Assembly: GCF_036320965.1 (NCBI RefSeq)
Contig: NC_092251.1
Span: 5,797,001-5,861,000, forward strand
DNA length: 64,000 bases
Reading direction: 5' to 3'
Source of the DNA: Panulirus ornatus
Taxonomy: Eukaryota; Arthropoda; Malacostraca; Decapoda; Palinuridae
Part shown: positions 24,101-33,386 of the stretch, piece by piece
How positions within the stretch are numbered: position 1 is the stretch's first letter
Layout: each line of letters starts with the position of its first letter
Notes under the pieces: model-generated
What the model was told of the DNA's origin: nothing
The model's database searches: none
The model's input: the letters and a program-made list of their open reading frames with translations, nothing else
Translations under genes and position numbers: made by a program

Positions 24101-26929
24101 TGGGCTCCCTTGGGAGATATCAAAATTCAGGGCCCAGTGTGGTTCCCACTCTTAGCTTACCCTTGCATCAATATGGAAACCCAAGTTCTTACCTCACTGG
24201 ATGTAATTTAATGCTGTGCAAGTAAGCCAATGGAGATGTTAGAGCTTCACTTGATGAATCAACTTAATGAAAGAAGTAAAAAATTAAGAAATACTTATAT
24301 TAGCATGGAAGCCCATTTTTTACTTTAGCACAATTGAGAATGTGTGAATGAAATGAAAAATTGTATTGTGTGCTCTTTGACTAACTGCACAGATATGGGA
24401 TTACTGAAGCACAGAAATTTTTCATTACAAAACATTTTACTTATTGAATAAGATCCATGTAAATCATTTACATCAACGCCTAGCATGTAATAACTAATGT
24501 CTGCATTTTTTTTTCAGGTTGAGGCCAGTGATGACGAAGTAAATCATGTAGCTTCATGTACATCTTTTGCTTCCATGCTGACAAATCCAAGTGTCAATTA
24601 TGAGCACTGGAAAGACCTGGGGTTTGCTTACAAAGATAAAGGAAGATTTATGCGGATAGGTAATTATATACCTATTAATAACTCTCCTAAACTTACACAA
24701 TAACTTCTGCAGTTTTTCACGCAAATCTGCCTCTAGTGGTGTGTCATCAGCAAACAACAACTGACTCAATTCCCAGCACACACACACACACACACACACA
24801 ACCCCCCCCCCCCCCCCCAGCCACTACAGGCTGCATACTAACTCCTCTCTCCAATAACCTTGCATTTACCTTCCTCATCACTTCATCCATAAAAAATTTA
24901 AACAGCTATGATGACATCACACAGCCCTGTCACTGACACCGGAAATGGTGATTAAGTGCAAAAAAAGAATATAACAATATATATCCACATTCAGGCCCCA
25001 CAGACCTTTCCATGGTTTACTCCAAATGCTTCACATGCCCTGGTTCTGTCCACTGACAGCAAGTTGACCCCGGTATACTACATCATCGTTCCTATTCACA
25101 CTATTGCATGCCTCTTACCCTCCTGCATGTTCAGGCCCCGATTGCTCAAAATCTTTTCACTCCATTCTTCCACCACCAATTTGGTCTCACCTCTTGTTCC
25201 CTTCACCTCAGACACATATAGCCTCTTATTCAACCTTTCCTCACTCATTCTCTCCATTTGTCTAAACCATTTCAACACACCCTCTTCTGCTCTCTCAACC
25301 ACACTCTTTTTATTACCACACATCTCCCTTACCCTTTCATTACTTAATCAAATCACCTCACACCACTTAAGGTCCTCAAACATTTCATTTCCAACACATC
25401 CACTCTCTTCTGTACAAACCTATCTGTAGCCCATGCATCACAACCATATAACATTGTTGAAACTACTGTTCCTTCAAACATAACCATTTCTGCTCTCTGA
25501 GATAAAGCTCTCTCCCACTCCCAGAACCTTCACCCCCTCCCCCACCCCGTGACTCACTTCTGCTTCCATGGTTCCATCCGCTGCTACGTCCACTCCTAGA
25601 TATCTAAAACACTTCACTTCCTCCAGGGGGGTAGCAACAGGCATGGATGAAGACAAGCAAGTATGAATATGTACATGTGTATTTGTATGTCTGTGTATGT
25701 ATATGTTGATATATGTATGTATATGTGCGTATGAGGGCATTTATGTATATATATACGTGTATGTGAGTGGATGGGCCATTCTTCTTCTCTTTCTTGGTGC
25801 TAACTCGTTGATGCGGGAAACAGCAATTATGTTTAATAAAAATATATATTTAGCATTAGTGTTACCAGACTCCATGAATGAAAAGTCACTTGTGAAAAAG
25901 CTGTATCTGTATCATTGGCTGTACAGTCTTGTCAAAGAATTTCTCATTCCAAAAGAGGTCACATTTCCTTGCAATACTTTAGCCTTGGGATGCAAGATTC
26001 TCTGGAAAGAGATAATGAGTAACTCTACGACTCTTTCTCAGAAACTGGTCCTGAGGTAATTATAAATAAAATTAAATGTATGTATATAAGTGTTGCTGTA
26101 CCCTGCCACCTGTGGGTGTGCTATGAATGAAAAATCACCTTTGGTGAAGTAATATCATTGTTAATGATTAAAAAGGAGTATAGTCTCCTGAGGAACTTCT
26201 CACTTTAAATGAATTCAACATTCCCTTGCTCCTGACTGGACTGTAGCCTTGAAGCTGCAGGAACCCATTTAAAGAGAGAGCCTAGGGTTTTACAAGAGAG
26301 TGAAACAGGAGGTCAAGAGATAAAGGTATATTAGCTGAAAAAGAGGGCATAGGAAAGATGGGAAAGAAAATACTGATGATTTTCAAGGAGAATGTTTTGT
26401 AAGGATGTGAATAGCTTGAGGAGAACAAGAGAGCAACTGTGATGTGATTAGAAATGGTAAGAGTCAAAGGAGAGATGAAAAAGAGATTGGAATGACTATT
26501 AGAAAGGACTATTGAATATGTTAGATGATAGGTTGTTGATGTGGTCTTTAAGATGAGGTAGTACGTAGAGTGAGAGAGCCCTGCCAAATGGTTTTGTGAA
26601 AAAAGAGGTGAAAGAATTTTCGAAAATCAAGTGTAGCAAGGCCATCTCACATGGAAGGGTGTCACCCAATGAAAAGAGAACCCTTTCAATTTAGGAAGAT
26701 AACATGCATGGAAAGTGGGAAAGGACATGAAAGATATAAGCCGTGCAACTTAAACATTTTGCAAAATTCACAATATATCATTACTCTTGCAGGTCAGGTA
26801 GGAAACTGGCAAACCCATCTAAACCAGAAAGAAGTAGCAGCTTTCGAAGAATGGGAGAGAAAAAATTTGCAGGACTCTAGCCTTAAGTTCATTTACACAT
26901 TGCCTTCCACTGAATGCACTGATGACTAA
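14959..26929 (+). CDS. Sulfotransferase (cytosolic SULT family fold) with N-terminal hydrophobic anchor
   Basis: CDS join 14959..15134, 17111..17223, 17938..18149, 19800..19926, 21207..21343, 24518..24659, 26793..26929; 1044 nt, 347 aa. All introns are GT-AG and the phases agree throughout. It transfers sulfate from PAPS to small hydroxyl or amine acceptors; the substrate is unknown. Visible motifs: YPKTGTTW phosphate loop at residues 93-100, catalytic His151 in KTHLP, 3'-phosphate site R173 and S181 in RNPRDTAVS, and C-terminal RIGQVG at 301-306 (the usual RKG Lys is Ile here). At 347 aa it is about 50 residues longer than typical SULTs. The extension carries a hydrophobic segment at residues 9-26 flanked by basic residues, like a signal anchor. 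Introns hold LINE, CR1-like, Tigger and dispersed-repeat insertions. It is broadly of the SULT1-like/luciferin-sulfotransferase-like type of arthropods. Confidence 0.92.
15645..15772 (-). mobile_element. SINE-like element, 5' half (copy S1)
   Basis: Plus strand shows GGGGAGGATTTCTGGCCCCC, then CTTTCTACGACACGCGAGG, ending CCCCAGGGATAA. This is the 5' half of the family; its shared tail is missing. Confidence 0.8.
15774..15852. repeat. (CA)n/(TA)n mixed microsatellite
   Basis: Interrupted dinucleotide tract adjoining SINE copy S1. Confidence 0.9.
15899..16273 (+). mobile_element. RTE-like LINE 3' end (copy A3) in sulfotransferase intron 1
   Basis: Encodes LTKRIYVSEV, GRPNWRWKDGVKKI and RVNWSDVVYRG then TGA, followed by a short 3'UTR with the terminal module (GCGCTACCTCGCAAACG) and an A-rich then TA tail. 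5'-truncated. Confidence 0.85.
17111..17223 (+). CDS. Sulfotransferase coding exon 2
   Basis: From a TTTTCAG acceptor to a GTAAGT donor. Encodes residues 59-96 plus the first base of Gly97, ending inside the PAPS phosphate-binding loop (YPKTG). Confidence 0.93.
17938..18149 (+). CDS. Sulfotransferase coding exon 3
   Basis: Starts in phase 1 after GATTTCAG, completes GTTW of the phosphate loop and carries the catalytic His in KTHLP. It ends in phase 0 at GTGAGA. Confidence 0.93.
18419..18660 (-). mobile_element. RTE-like LINE fragment (copy A4) in sulfotransferase intron 3
   Basis: Minus-strand remnants of the ORF2 C-terminus. The plus strand shows TGCCCTGGTTCAGCC, CCAGTTCATTCTATCC and CATTCTCTCCAT in the same order as other copies. 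Diverged. Confidence 0.6.
19800..19926 (+). CDS. Sulfotransferase coding exon 4
   Basis: Follows a long T tract and CCAG. Encodes residues 168-209 with the 3'-phosphate-binding RNPRDTAVS motif. Two overlapping donors exist (GTAGGT at 19927 and GTCTAA at 19931); only the first keeps the frame with exon 5. Confidence 0.9.
21126..21177. repeat. Short tandem duplication
   Basis: GCAATATTTGAAATAT followed by a T-rich spacer occurs twice, just upstream of sulfotransferase exon 5. Confidence 0.75.
21207..21343 (+). CDS. Sulfotransferase coding exon 5
   Basis: From a TACTTCAG acceptor to a GTAAGT donor, residues 210-255. Contains the FFDHVLGYW and ILFVTYEELHKDP blocks typical of SULT C-terminal halves. 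Confidence 0.93.
21850..22130 (-). mobile_element. CR1/Jockey-type LINE C-terminal remnant
   Basis: Minus strand reads a frame with VDSEHFFER followed by broken pieces. The same segment occurs near 56.1 kb. It resembles the very common DxVDSEKFF...TRGHxxKL tail of LINE reverse transcriptases in invertebrates. Confidence 0.5.
22914..24006 (-). mobile_element. Tigger/pogo-type DNA transposon, internally deleted
   Basis: Terminal inverted repeats at 22914-22931 and 23989-24006: left GGTACACCACCGATTTTC, and the right end reads GAAATTCGGTGGTGTACC. The left flank ends in TA, but the right flank is TG rather than TA. Internally, the minus strand encodes pieces of a Tigger/Jerky transposase. The element is about 1.09 kb, far shorter than an autonomous copy, and lies in sulfotransferase intron 5. 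Confidence 0.8.
23093..23735 (-). pseudogene. Tigger/Jerky-type transposase fragment
   Basis: Minus-strand frames contain a CENP-B/pogo-like HTH part (GVSMHKLCDIYSIGSSTVYD), then RKTMKDGKTTEHNRVM, the second HTH region (EGWLRRFNK) and the start of the DDE domain with the first catalytic Asp (VYNADETALFW). The frame shifts near 23290 and a stop interrupts near 23480. The rest of the DDE domain is gone after GCSN, so the protein is non-functional. Confidence 0.8.
24518..24659 (+). CDS. Sulfotransferase coding exon 6
   Basis: Follows a T-rich acceptor; residues 256-302, ending in phase 1 at GTAATT within the RIG motif. An antisense LINE reverse-transcriptase fragment begins about 35 nt beyond this donor. 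Confidence 0.9.
24694..24940 (-). mobile_element. RTE-like LINE reverse-transcriptase fragment (copy A5a)
   Basis: The minus strand encodes LLFADDT followed by LREKLQKLL, the catalytic FADD block. It is interrupted by a (CA)n then C-run tract. Only about 35 nt separate it from the donor of sulfotransferase exon 6. Confidence 0.75.
24777..24818. repeat. (CA)n followed by a C homopolymer
   Basis: About 12 CA units then 17 C residues, inside the RT fragment. Confidence 0.95.
24980..25625 (-). mobile_element. RTE-like LINE ORF2 C-terminal region (copy A5b)
   Basis: The minus strand reads, in broken frames, from EEVKCFRYLGVDVAADGTME at the right end to WFRQMERMSEERLNKRLYVSE, WSEKILSNRGLNMQEGKRHA and the start of the 3'UTR at the left. 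Stops and a frameshift make it non-functional. Confidence 0.8.
25626..25850 (+). mobile_element. RTE-like LINE 3'UTR (copy A6)
   Basis: TG/TA-rich UTR segment followed by a diverged terminal module (GGTGCTAACTCGTTGATGCG) and a TAATAAAAATATA tail. It abuts copy A5b head-to-head. Confidence 0.75.
25862..26015 (+). repeat. Dispersed repeat family C, copy 2
   Basis: Starts CCAGACTCCATGAATGAAAA and keeps the family order (AAAGTCACTTGTG, TACAGTCTTGTCAAAGAA, CATTCCAAAAGAGG). Diverged. Confidence 0.6.
26085..26265 (+). repeat. Dispersed repeat family C, copy 3
   Basis: Well preserved: AAAAATCACCTTTGGTGAAG, AGTATAGTCTCCTGAGGAAC, ending TAGCCTTGAAGCTGCAGGAA. Used as the reference copy here. Confidence 0.75.
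26270..26650. other. Unclassified intronic sequence, possible LINE debris
   Basis: The minus strand is Ser/Leu/Thr-rich and open for about 100 codons (26587-26282), but no motif secures an assignment. It lies in the last intron of the sulfotransferase. Confidence 0.3.
26793..26929 (+). CDS. Sulfotransferase coding exon 7 (last)
   Basis: Starts after CTCTTGCAG. Completes Gly303, then QVGNW and a charged C-terminal helix region, ending with TAA at 26927-26929. An ATTAAA about 70 nt downstream (26999-27004) may be the poly(A) signal. Confidence 0.9.
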
Positions 26930-26998
26930 AATTTGTGTAATTTTCAGTCTTACAGTGTTAAGTGTATTCATTTACTTAACTGTCTTGTATATCAAAAC

Positions 26999-27004
26999 AT
27001 TAAA
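26999..27004 (+). promoter_or_regulatory. Candidate poly(A) signal (ATTAAA) of the sulfotransferase
   Basis: Variant hexamer 70 nt after the stop codon; position is reasonable but unproven. Confidence 0.35.
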
Positions 27005-27589
27005 TAGCTTTTCGAATAGCAAGTACTGAAATTATGTACATAAAACTTCTGTGAAATGTCTCATTAAGATATAAACATCACCCAAAACTTTGTTGTTTGT
27101 AATTGAAACAAATTGCATTATTCTTTTAGTAGTGAATATTACTCTACATTTTCAGCTATTAAATGAAACTGTATTACATACAAAACTATGAATACAGAAT
27201 ATGTATTGTTCCAAAGGAGACCACCTTTGTGTTGAGAGACAACTTTCTATTGAGCAAACCTGCTGTATCATTGCATCTTGGCCTTGATATGGGAAAACCC
27301 AACCACACCCAAATATATTGTTACTGTCCAATAACTGTCTTTCATTACCAGCACGTTTCAGCCCCCAGAAAGCTACAGTTATCATTATCCTTGTCATCCA
27401 GGATTAATCCTTAACATGAACAAGGACCAACTAAATGAAAAGCCAGGTCTGCTGGTACCCAGCATGGTTACCGGAATGGATGTGTATGAACCTCTTGAAC
27501 ATTTTTTTCACAAAAAAAATCACTCTTCACACAAACTAATTGCCAACAATCTACAGAATGTCCTTAATTTGTGGTTGCCTAGCTACTAA

Positions 27590-28320
27590 AAGGACTCACC
27601 ACCTTCACAATTGAATAAAGATCCTCCCAATACAGTCCTGCCTCAACATGCTTGGCACTCAAATTATGTGCAACAGCACTTAGACCTCTCTAACCCAAAG
27701 CACTCGATAATCAACCACTTACCCCTGAGTACAAAGAAATAAAAAAGCTTACCTCTGCCTCACAATTCAATAACCTCAATTCACAGATACCCCCTCCATC
27801 AACTAATAGACAATCATTCCAATTGAATAAAACATCCACCATTCTAGACATATGACACACACCTTTCCATGTTAATAACATCAATAAAAATGCAACACAT
27901 ATACTAATTGCCATCAATACAATAACTGGCACAAGATTCAGACAAGAAAAAGAATCCCTCAACACCCTCTACAAACAGTTCATCTGCCTCATTGTACACT
28001 ATGCCTCACCTGCCTGGTTTTCCAGTCTCTCAAAAGCAAATATTAAAAAAGCTGCAAACCTCAGAAAATAGTGCTCGCAGAACAATCAATGGATGCCTAG
28101 CAACTATAAACAAACAACTTCAAAATGAAAAAAGATATTTCCAATACAGTCCTACTTTCATATCCTCAGCAATTAATTCTAAACAACAGCAAACCCTCTC
28201 ACACAAACCACTCTACTATAACTAACCACTAACCCTCAAATAGAAGTAAAAAGCTACCCCTGCCTCACTTCAGTAACTTTTACTTCCTCTACAGCTTGAC
28301 CCAACTTTTCCTTTCATTTC
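27590..28320 (+). mobile_element. Jockey-like LINE, C-terminal portion
   Basis: The plus strand reads, with stops and frameshifts, STILDI, ILIAINTITGTRFRQEKESL, TLYKQFICLIVHYASPAWFS and RTINGCLATINKQ. These are the fingers-to-tail region of Jockey reverse transcriptases, the same family as the fragments at 5.6-6.8 kb and 36.5-37.2 kb. Confidence 0.75.
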
Positions 28321-28780
28321 TAAAGAAAATTCAACAAGAAACTTTATGTAAATGATTCTGTATCCAAAAGTGTCCCCAAGTATCAAAGCAATAATGTGGA
28401 GTAAAATAATTTAAAAATTTTTGTATATAACTAAGCAATTTCATAAACAAAATCCTAAAAGTATGAAAAGGATATCAAAAGGCAGTGCTTCAAGTTATAT
28501 GCTGTATTAGAGTACCTTATTGTCCAACAGGTTTATTAACAAGAATGGGTATTATCTACAAGCTTGTACACTAAATCAGGCTTCAACCCAAACTTCTTTT
28601 AAATGCATTATTGGAAAACCTTAAAATGAAATTCAATCAATGTACACAAACTGACTGACTAATCGTAATTCATGAAACTAAAGAAAAAGGCATCAACATA
28701 TCAAATCTAAGGATACAATTAAAAACAATTATTACATGTACTGGGCAATCATAGTAACACACTGTATATAAGGACATTAA

Positions 28781-30446
28781 CCCTTTCGGTGCACAACTGT
28801 TTGTTTGGGCCTCAAGGTGCAAAAAAAATTTTTTCATTAATGGATGCATAAAAATCATAATGAACATTATTTTTCTTTTGTTGATTAATAAAACTATTTC
28901 TATTTAGGGAAAATATATTATTCACCAGATAAGCCAAATTACAAAAAAAGAAAAAACTTATGATCAACCATTATGGAACACTATCTGTCTTGTATAGCAT
29001 GCTGTGTCAGAACTTTCACTACATGTACAGGTTAATTCTTCCTACCCTCATTTAAACTGGATTTTTTTTTTTTCTTTTGTGGCATGTGGAAATGTTGTAT
29101 ATCACAAGAAACTATAATCATTAACAGGAAAAATTCCTGGGGGAAGCATGTGTATTTGTTGGTTTTCCCCAGGCATACATGCTCTATACACCCTAAAAAA
29201 ATTAGTAATATTCTCTGGGGCACTAATGACAGTGATACTGAATTGACAGACACTGAACAATTAGCAATAATAAAAAAAAGTTATTTAGATCATAATAAAA
29301 ACAAAAAGTTAGCAATTATGATAGAGAAATCAAACATGCTCTTCTAAAATAAGTGAGGGTAATCCTGTGGACAGATAAATCATGTCACATGCAAAAATAA
29401 TCAATCAGCACTGGGAAAAGTTCTCAGTATATCATTATCCATACTTGAGGATGACAACATTATCCTCCTCCTGCAGCAGCCTGCTACTTCCATGAAAACC
29501 CTTATGTTCTCCGAGGTGAAAATGATGATGAACTGGCTATAATGAAATTGTACCATCACAAGAAGTGATTTTGAAGGTGATGTAAATGAAAGATGGGTAA
29601 ATAAAATGGAGGTATCTAAAAATTATGTATACAAAGTGTAAGTAACCCTATGGTCTATAGTTAAAACACTCTAGATCATCTCCATATACTTATCACTAAA
29701 TCATGAGACAAAGAGTCTCAACAAGTGTGATGTTTTTGTGCCATAATAAAAGAAAATATATGAGTGTGTGACATGACAAAGTGTGCTGCTACTGGCAGAG
29801 CTGAGGTGAAGATAAATGTGTGAACAAAGTAGTAATCAGCAAAGTGAGCACTCAACCCAGCTGACAAAATAAGTTTAAATGTTTGTACTTCAACAAATAG
29901 GGGTAAGTTTATCCAATTTTTTGTTTTGTATTTCCCTGATAAAACTAAAATACCCACATGAATTTCAATGCTAGTCCTTTAAGGTTAAGTGCACAAAAAA
30001 ACTTTTTGTATTTTCTGTTCCCTGATAAAACTAAAATAACCACGTGAATTTCAATGCCAGTCCTTTAAGGTTAAGCGCACAAAAAAACAAGTATTTTATT
30101 TTACATAAATTAAGAATTACGGATTCCTAGCATCATTTATGAGATAGGGTAATTCTAAGTACAGAGATGGCGGAGGTGCAGTAGTGGGTGCTAGGAGTGG
30201 TGGTGGGCATCACAGATGTGACAAGTTCCAAGAGATGGGATGAAACCACTCACCATAGTCACTGGTAGGTTACTATGATTTCTAAACAGCCAATGACACT
30301 GCCTTTATTTGGATTGCCATACATGGCCGGACAACAGGGCCAACAGTGGACCTATAATTTGACCTGACAGGAAATTACACGAGCTAAATGACACTAACAG
30401 CACCCTGCTACATATGCTCAGCTTGACACCCTTGGCACCGAAAGGG
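28781..30446. mobile_element. piggyBac-like element with TTAA target duplication
   Basis: TTAA (28777-28780), then CCCTTTCGGTGC; at the other end GCACCGAAAGGG followed by TTAA (30447-30450). The perfect 12-bp inverted termini starting CCC and the TTAA duplication are hallmarks of piggyBac. The 1666-bp interior has no transposase I can recognise; the longest plus frame (29084-29347, 87 aa) matches nothing known. Probably non-autonomous. Confidence 0.85.
29917..30088. repeat. Two 86-bp tandem copies inside the piggyBac-like element
   Basis: CCCTGATAAAACTAAAATA through TTAAGYGCACAAAAAAAC occurs twice with a period of 86 bp and few differences. Confidence 0.9.
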
Positions 30447-30450
30447 TTAA

Positions 30451-32334
30451 TATAAGAGCTATAAAGATTGCTCCCATTGAAAAGTTATCACAACATTGAT
30501 AATAAGATATAAAACATAAAAAAGGTCTAACAGCAACAGCAATTAAAAAGACATTTCTATGTCTTACATGCTTCTTTCCACTAAACAGCAGGGTGGCTTA
30601 TCAAAACTTTCCTTGCAAACTGTGATCTTGGAACATGCACATAGCTTCCATCATAAAAGCAACCCTATCACACATACTAGCACACCCTCACTAACCTTGC
30701 AACTATATTTTGGTTTTCTATATCTATTCTCACACAGGCAAAATCAAGTGACTTTCCTTACATCCATTCTCTTCACAGGTCCATGCAACTCTAGTTTTCC
30801 ATTTTTGTATATTGAAATGTAAAAACCATACATTCCCTAGTAATAATGTTAATATACTCTTAAAAGTAGATGAAAAATCCTGAGTTTCAAGTGTTCTTTT
30901 TTACATTTTTCTAAGACCATTACACATAGAATAATAGTTAGTATGCACAGAGACTGTAATTAATTTAAGCCTAAGTTTTCAGATAAGGTCCCTAACTGCA
31001 TGTCACCACTACTGGTGCAAAATTCAGGATTTCATTAATGGATTTTGTCAAACAATAATAACAATCATGAACAGAGAAAACATTGTTAAGACATCTGTAT
31101 CTTGTTTGGTTCCTCACTTTGTAGTGCAACTGTTCACTATAGATAAATTTCCCTAAACTCCTCATCCTTGTAAAACTGGTTTACCAATTTTCAGAAATGC
31201 CCCTATAATATCTTCTAAAGATTCCTTTGCTCTATCCACTCTGTATGCTTACAACCTCAATCTCTACATATTTTTCTTTAATGGTGTGATGAGTGTTTAT
31301 GAGACTATGATATATAGAGCCTAACATATTTTTGGAAAATATTTTGGAAACTGATAATGAGCTCTCAACAGCCATGATGAAGGTGGGCAATAGCTTAAGA
31401 GTCTGGGTAAGATTCCGTATTAGCCATCCTACTGTGCATATAAGAAAGGATGGACTCTGATGGGAGGGACTCAATATCAAGATGGGCTTATTTCTGTTTT
31501 TCCCCCAAAGTTGAGTTTTCATGTATCTAATTTTCAAGTCAGAAGCAAATCCACAACTTCTTGCACAGTAGTTCCTATGTTTATTCAGACCAAATGGTGT
31601 ACTTTATTTTCAACTTTAAGGGGCAACAGAAGCAATCACTACACTCTTTCCATTGTCAACTGTGGCCACTTACAGTACTGTAATTTCCATAAGGTACATT
31701 TCCTTTACTTCTCCAGTGGTAGTGCATCCTTGTCTACCACAGCCAACTGGTAGACTACATATATGACAATTGATGATATCATCATTACCACTACAATATC
31801 ATTTTCATAGTCTCACTAATAAAGATCCTGGGAGACAGACAGCTTTAAAAGATCACTCTTATGTCACTTGAAGTCAGCTGGTGTACTGTACTCTCAATTA
31901 TCATGGGCAACCCATTTACTATTATTACCATCAACTTATGTCCTCAATTTTCAGTAATGTGTGATCTATACACTTTTTCCATGGCAGTTTCTATGACTAG
32001 CTGAGATCAACTGGAGTACTGTACTTTCTGTAATCATATGCAATCCTTGCATTTCTCCCAATGTTGCATTTCAATTGTCAATTAAACCTAGGCAAACCAT
32101 ATTTTCCATAATCAGATTTAGTCACAATGTTGCACCTTTAACCTTTTCAATAAATACACAATACTATTTAAACTATGTCTAAGGAAATTACATGACTAAG
32201 TGGCCACAAATGTCAAACAAATAATTAAATTCACATAAGGAAATGCATTATACCCTACATAACTGAACTGTTTCTCTCTTATTAACATGAAAACCAACAT
32301 TTGGGTTGCATAATGTACACACATACATTATCAT
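30451..32334. other. No recognised gene
   Basis: AT-rich sequence without family-like frames or clear repeats. Confidence 0.4.
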
Positions 32335-32985
32335 TATTATTAAACTTTGTCGCTGTCTCCCGCGTTAGCGAGGTAGCGCAAGGAAACAGATGAAAGAATT
32401 GCCCAACCCACCCACATACACATGTATATACATAAATGTCCACACACACGTACATACCTATACATTTCATCGTATACCTATATATACATGCACAGACATA
32501 CACATGTACACATGTACATAATTCATACTTGCTGCCTTTATCCATTCCCATCGCCACCTCACCACACATGAAATGACAACCCCCTTCCCCCACACGCGTG
32601 CGAGGCAGCGCTAGGAAAAGACAACAAAGGCCACATTCGTTCACACTCAATCTCTAGCTGTCAAGTACAATGCATTGAAGCCACAGCTCCCTTTCCACAT
32701 CCAGGCTCCACAAAACTTTCCATGGTTTACCCCAGACACTTCACATGCCCTGGTTCAACCCAATGACAGCACGTCGACCCCTATATACCACATCGTCCCA
32801 ATTCACTCTATTCCTTGCACGCCTTTCACTCTCCTGCATGTTCTGGCCCTAATCACTCAAAGTCTTATTGACTCCATCCTTCCCCCTCCAATATGGTCTC
32901 CCACTTCTCATTCCCTCCACCTCTGACACATATATCCTCTTTCTCAATCTTTCCTCACTCATTCTCTGCATGTGACCAAACCATT

Positions 32986-33372
32986 TCAATGCACCCTCTT
33001 TTGCTCTCTCAACCACTTTTTATTACCACGCATCTCTCTTACCCATTCATTACTAACTTGATCAAGCCACCTCACACCACTTATTGTCCTCAAACATCTC
33101 ATTTCCAACACATCCACCCTCCTCCGCACAACCCTATCTATAGCCCAAACCTCGCAACTATATAACATTGTTGGAACCACTATTCCTTCAAACATACCCA
33201 TTTTTGCTTTCTGAGACAATGTTCTTGCCTTCCACACATTTTTCAATGCTCCCAGAACTTTCACCCCCTCCCCCACCCTGTGACTCACTTCCACTTCCAT
33301 AGTTCCATCTGCTGCCAAATCCACTCCTAGATATCTAAAACACTTCACTTCCTCCAGTTTCTCTCCATTCAA
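32986..33372 (-). pseudogene. LINE ORF2 C-terminal region
   Basis: Open for 128 codons: KLEEVKCFRYLGVDLAADGT, AKMGMFEGIVVPTMLYSCEV, DVLEMRCLRTISGVRWLDQ. A frameshift at about 32990 separates it from the remaining tail (GHMQRMSEERLRKRIYVSE). Confidence 0.85.
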
Positions 33373-33386
33373 ACTTACCTCCCAAT

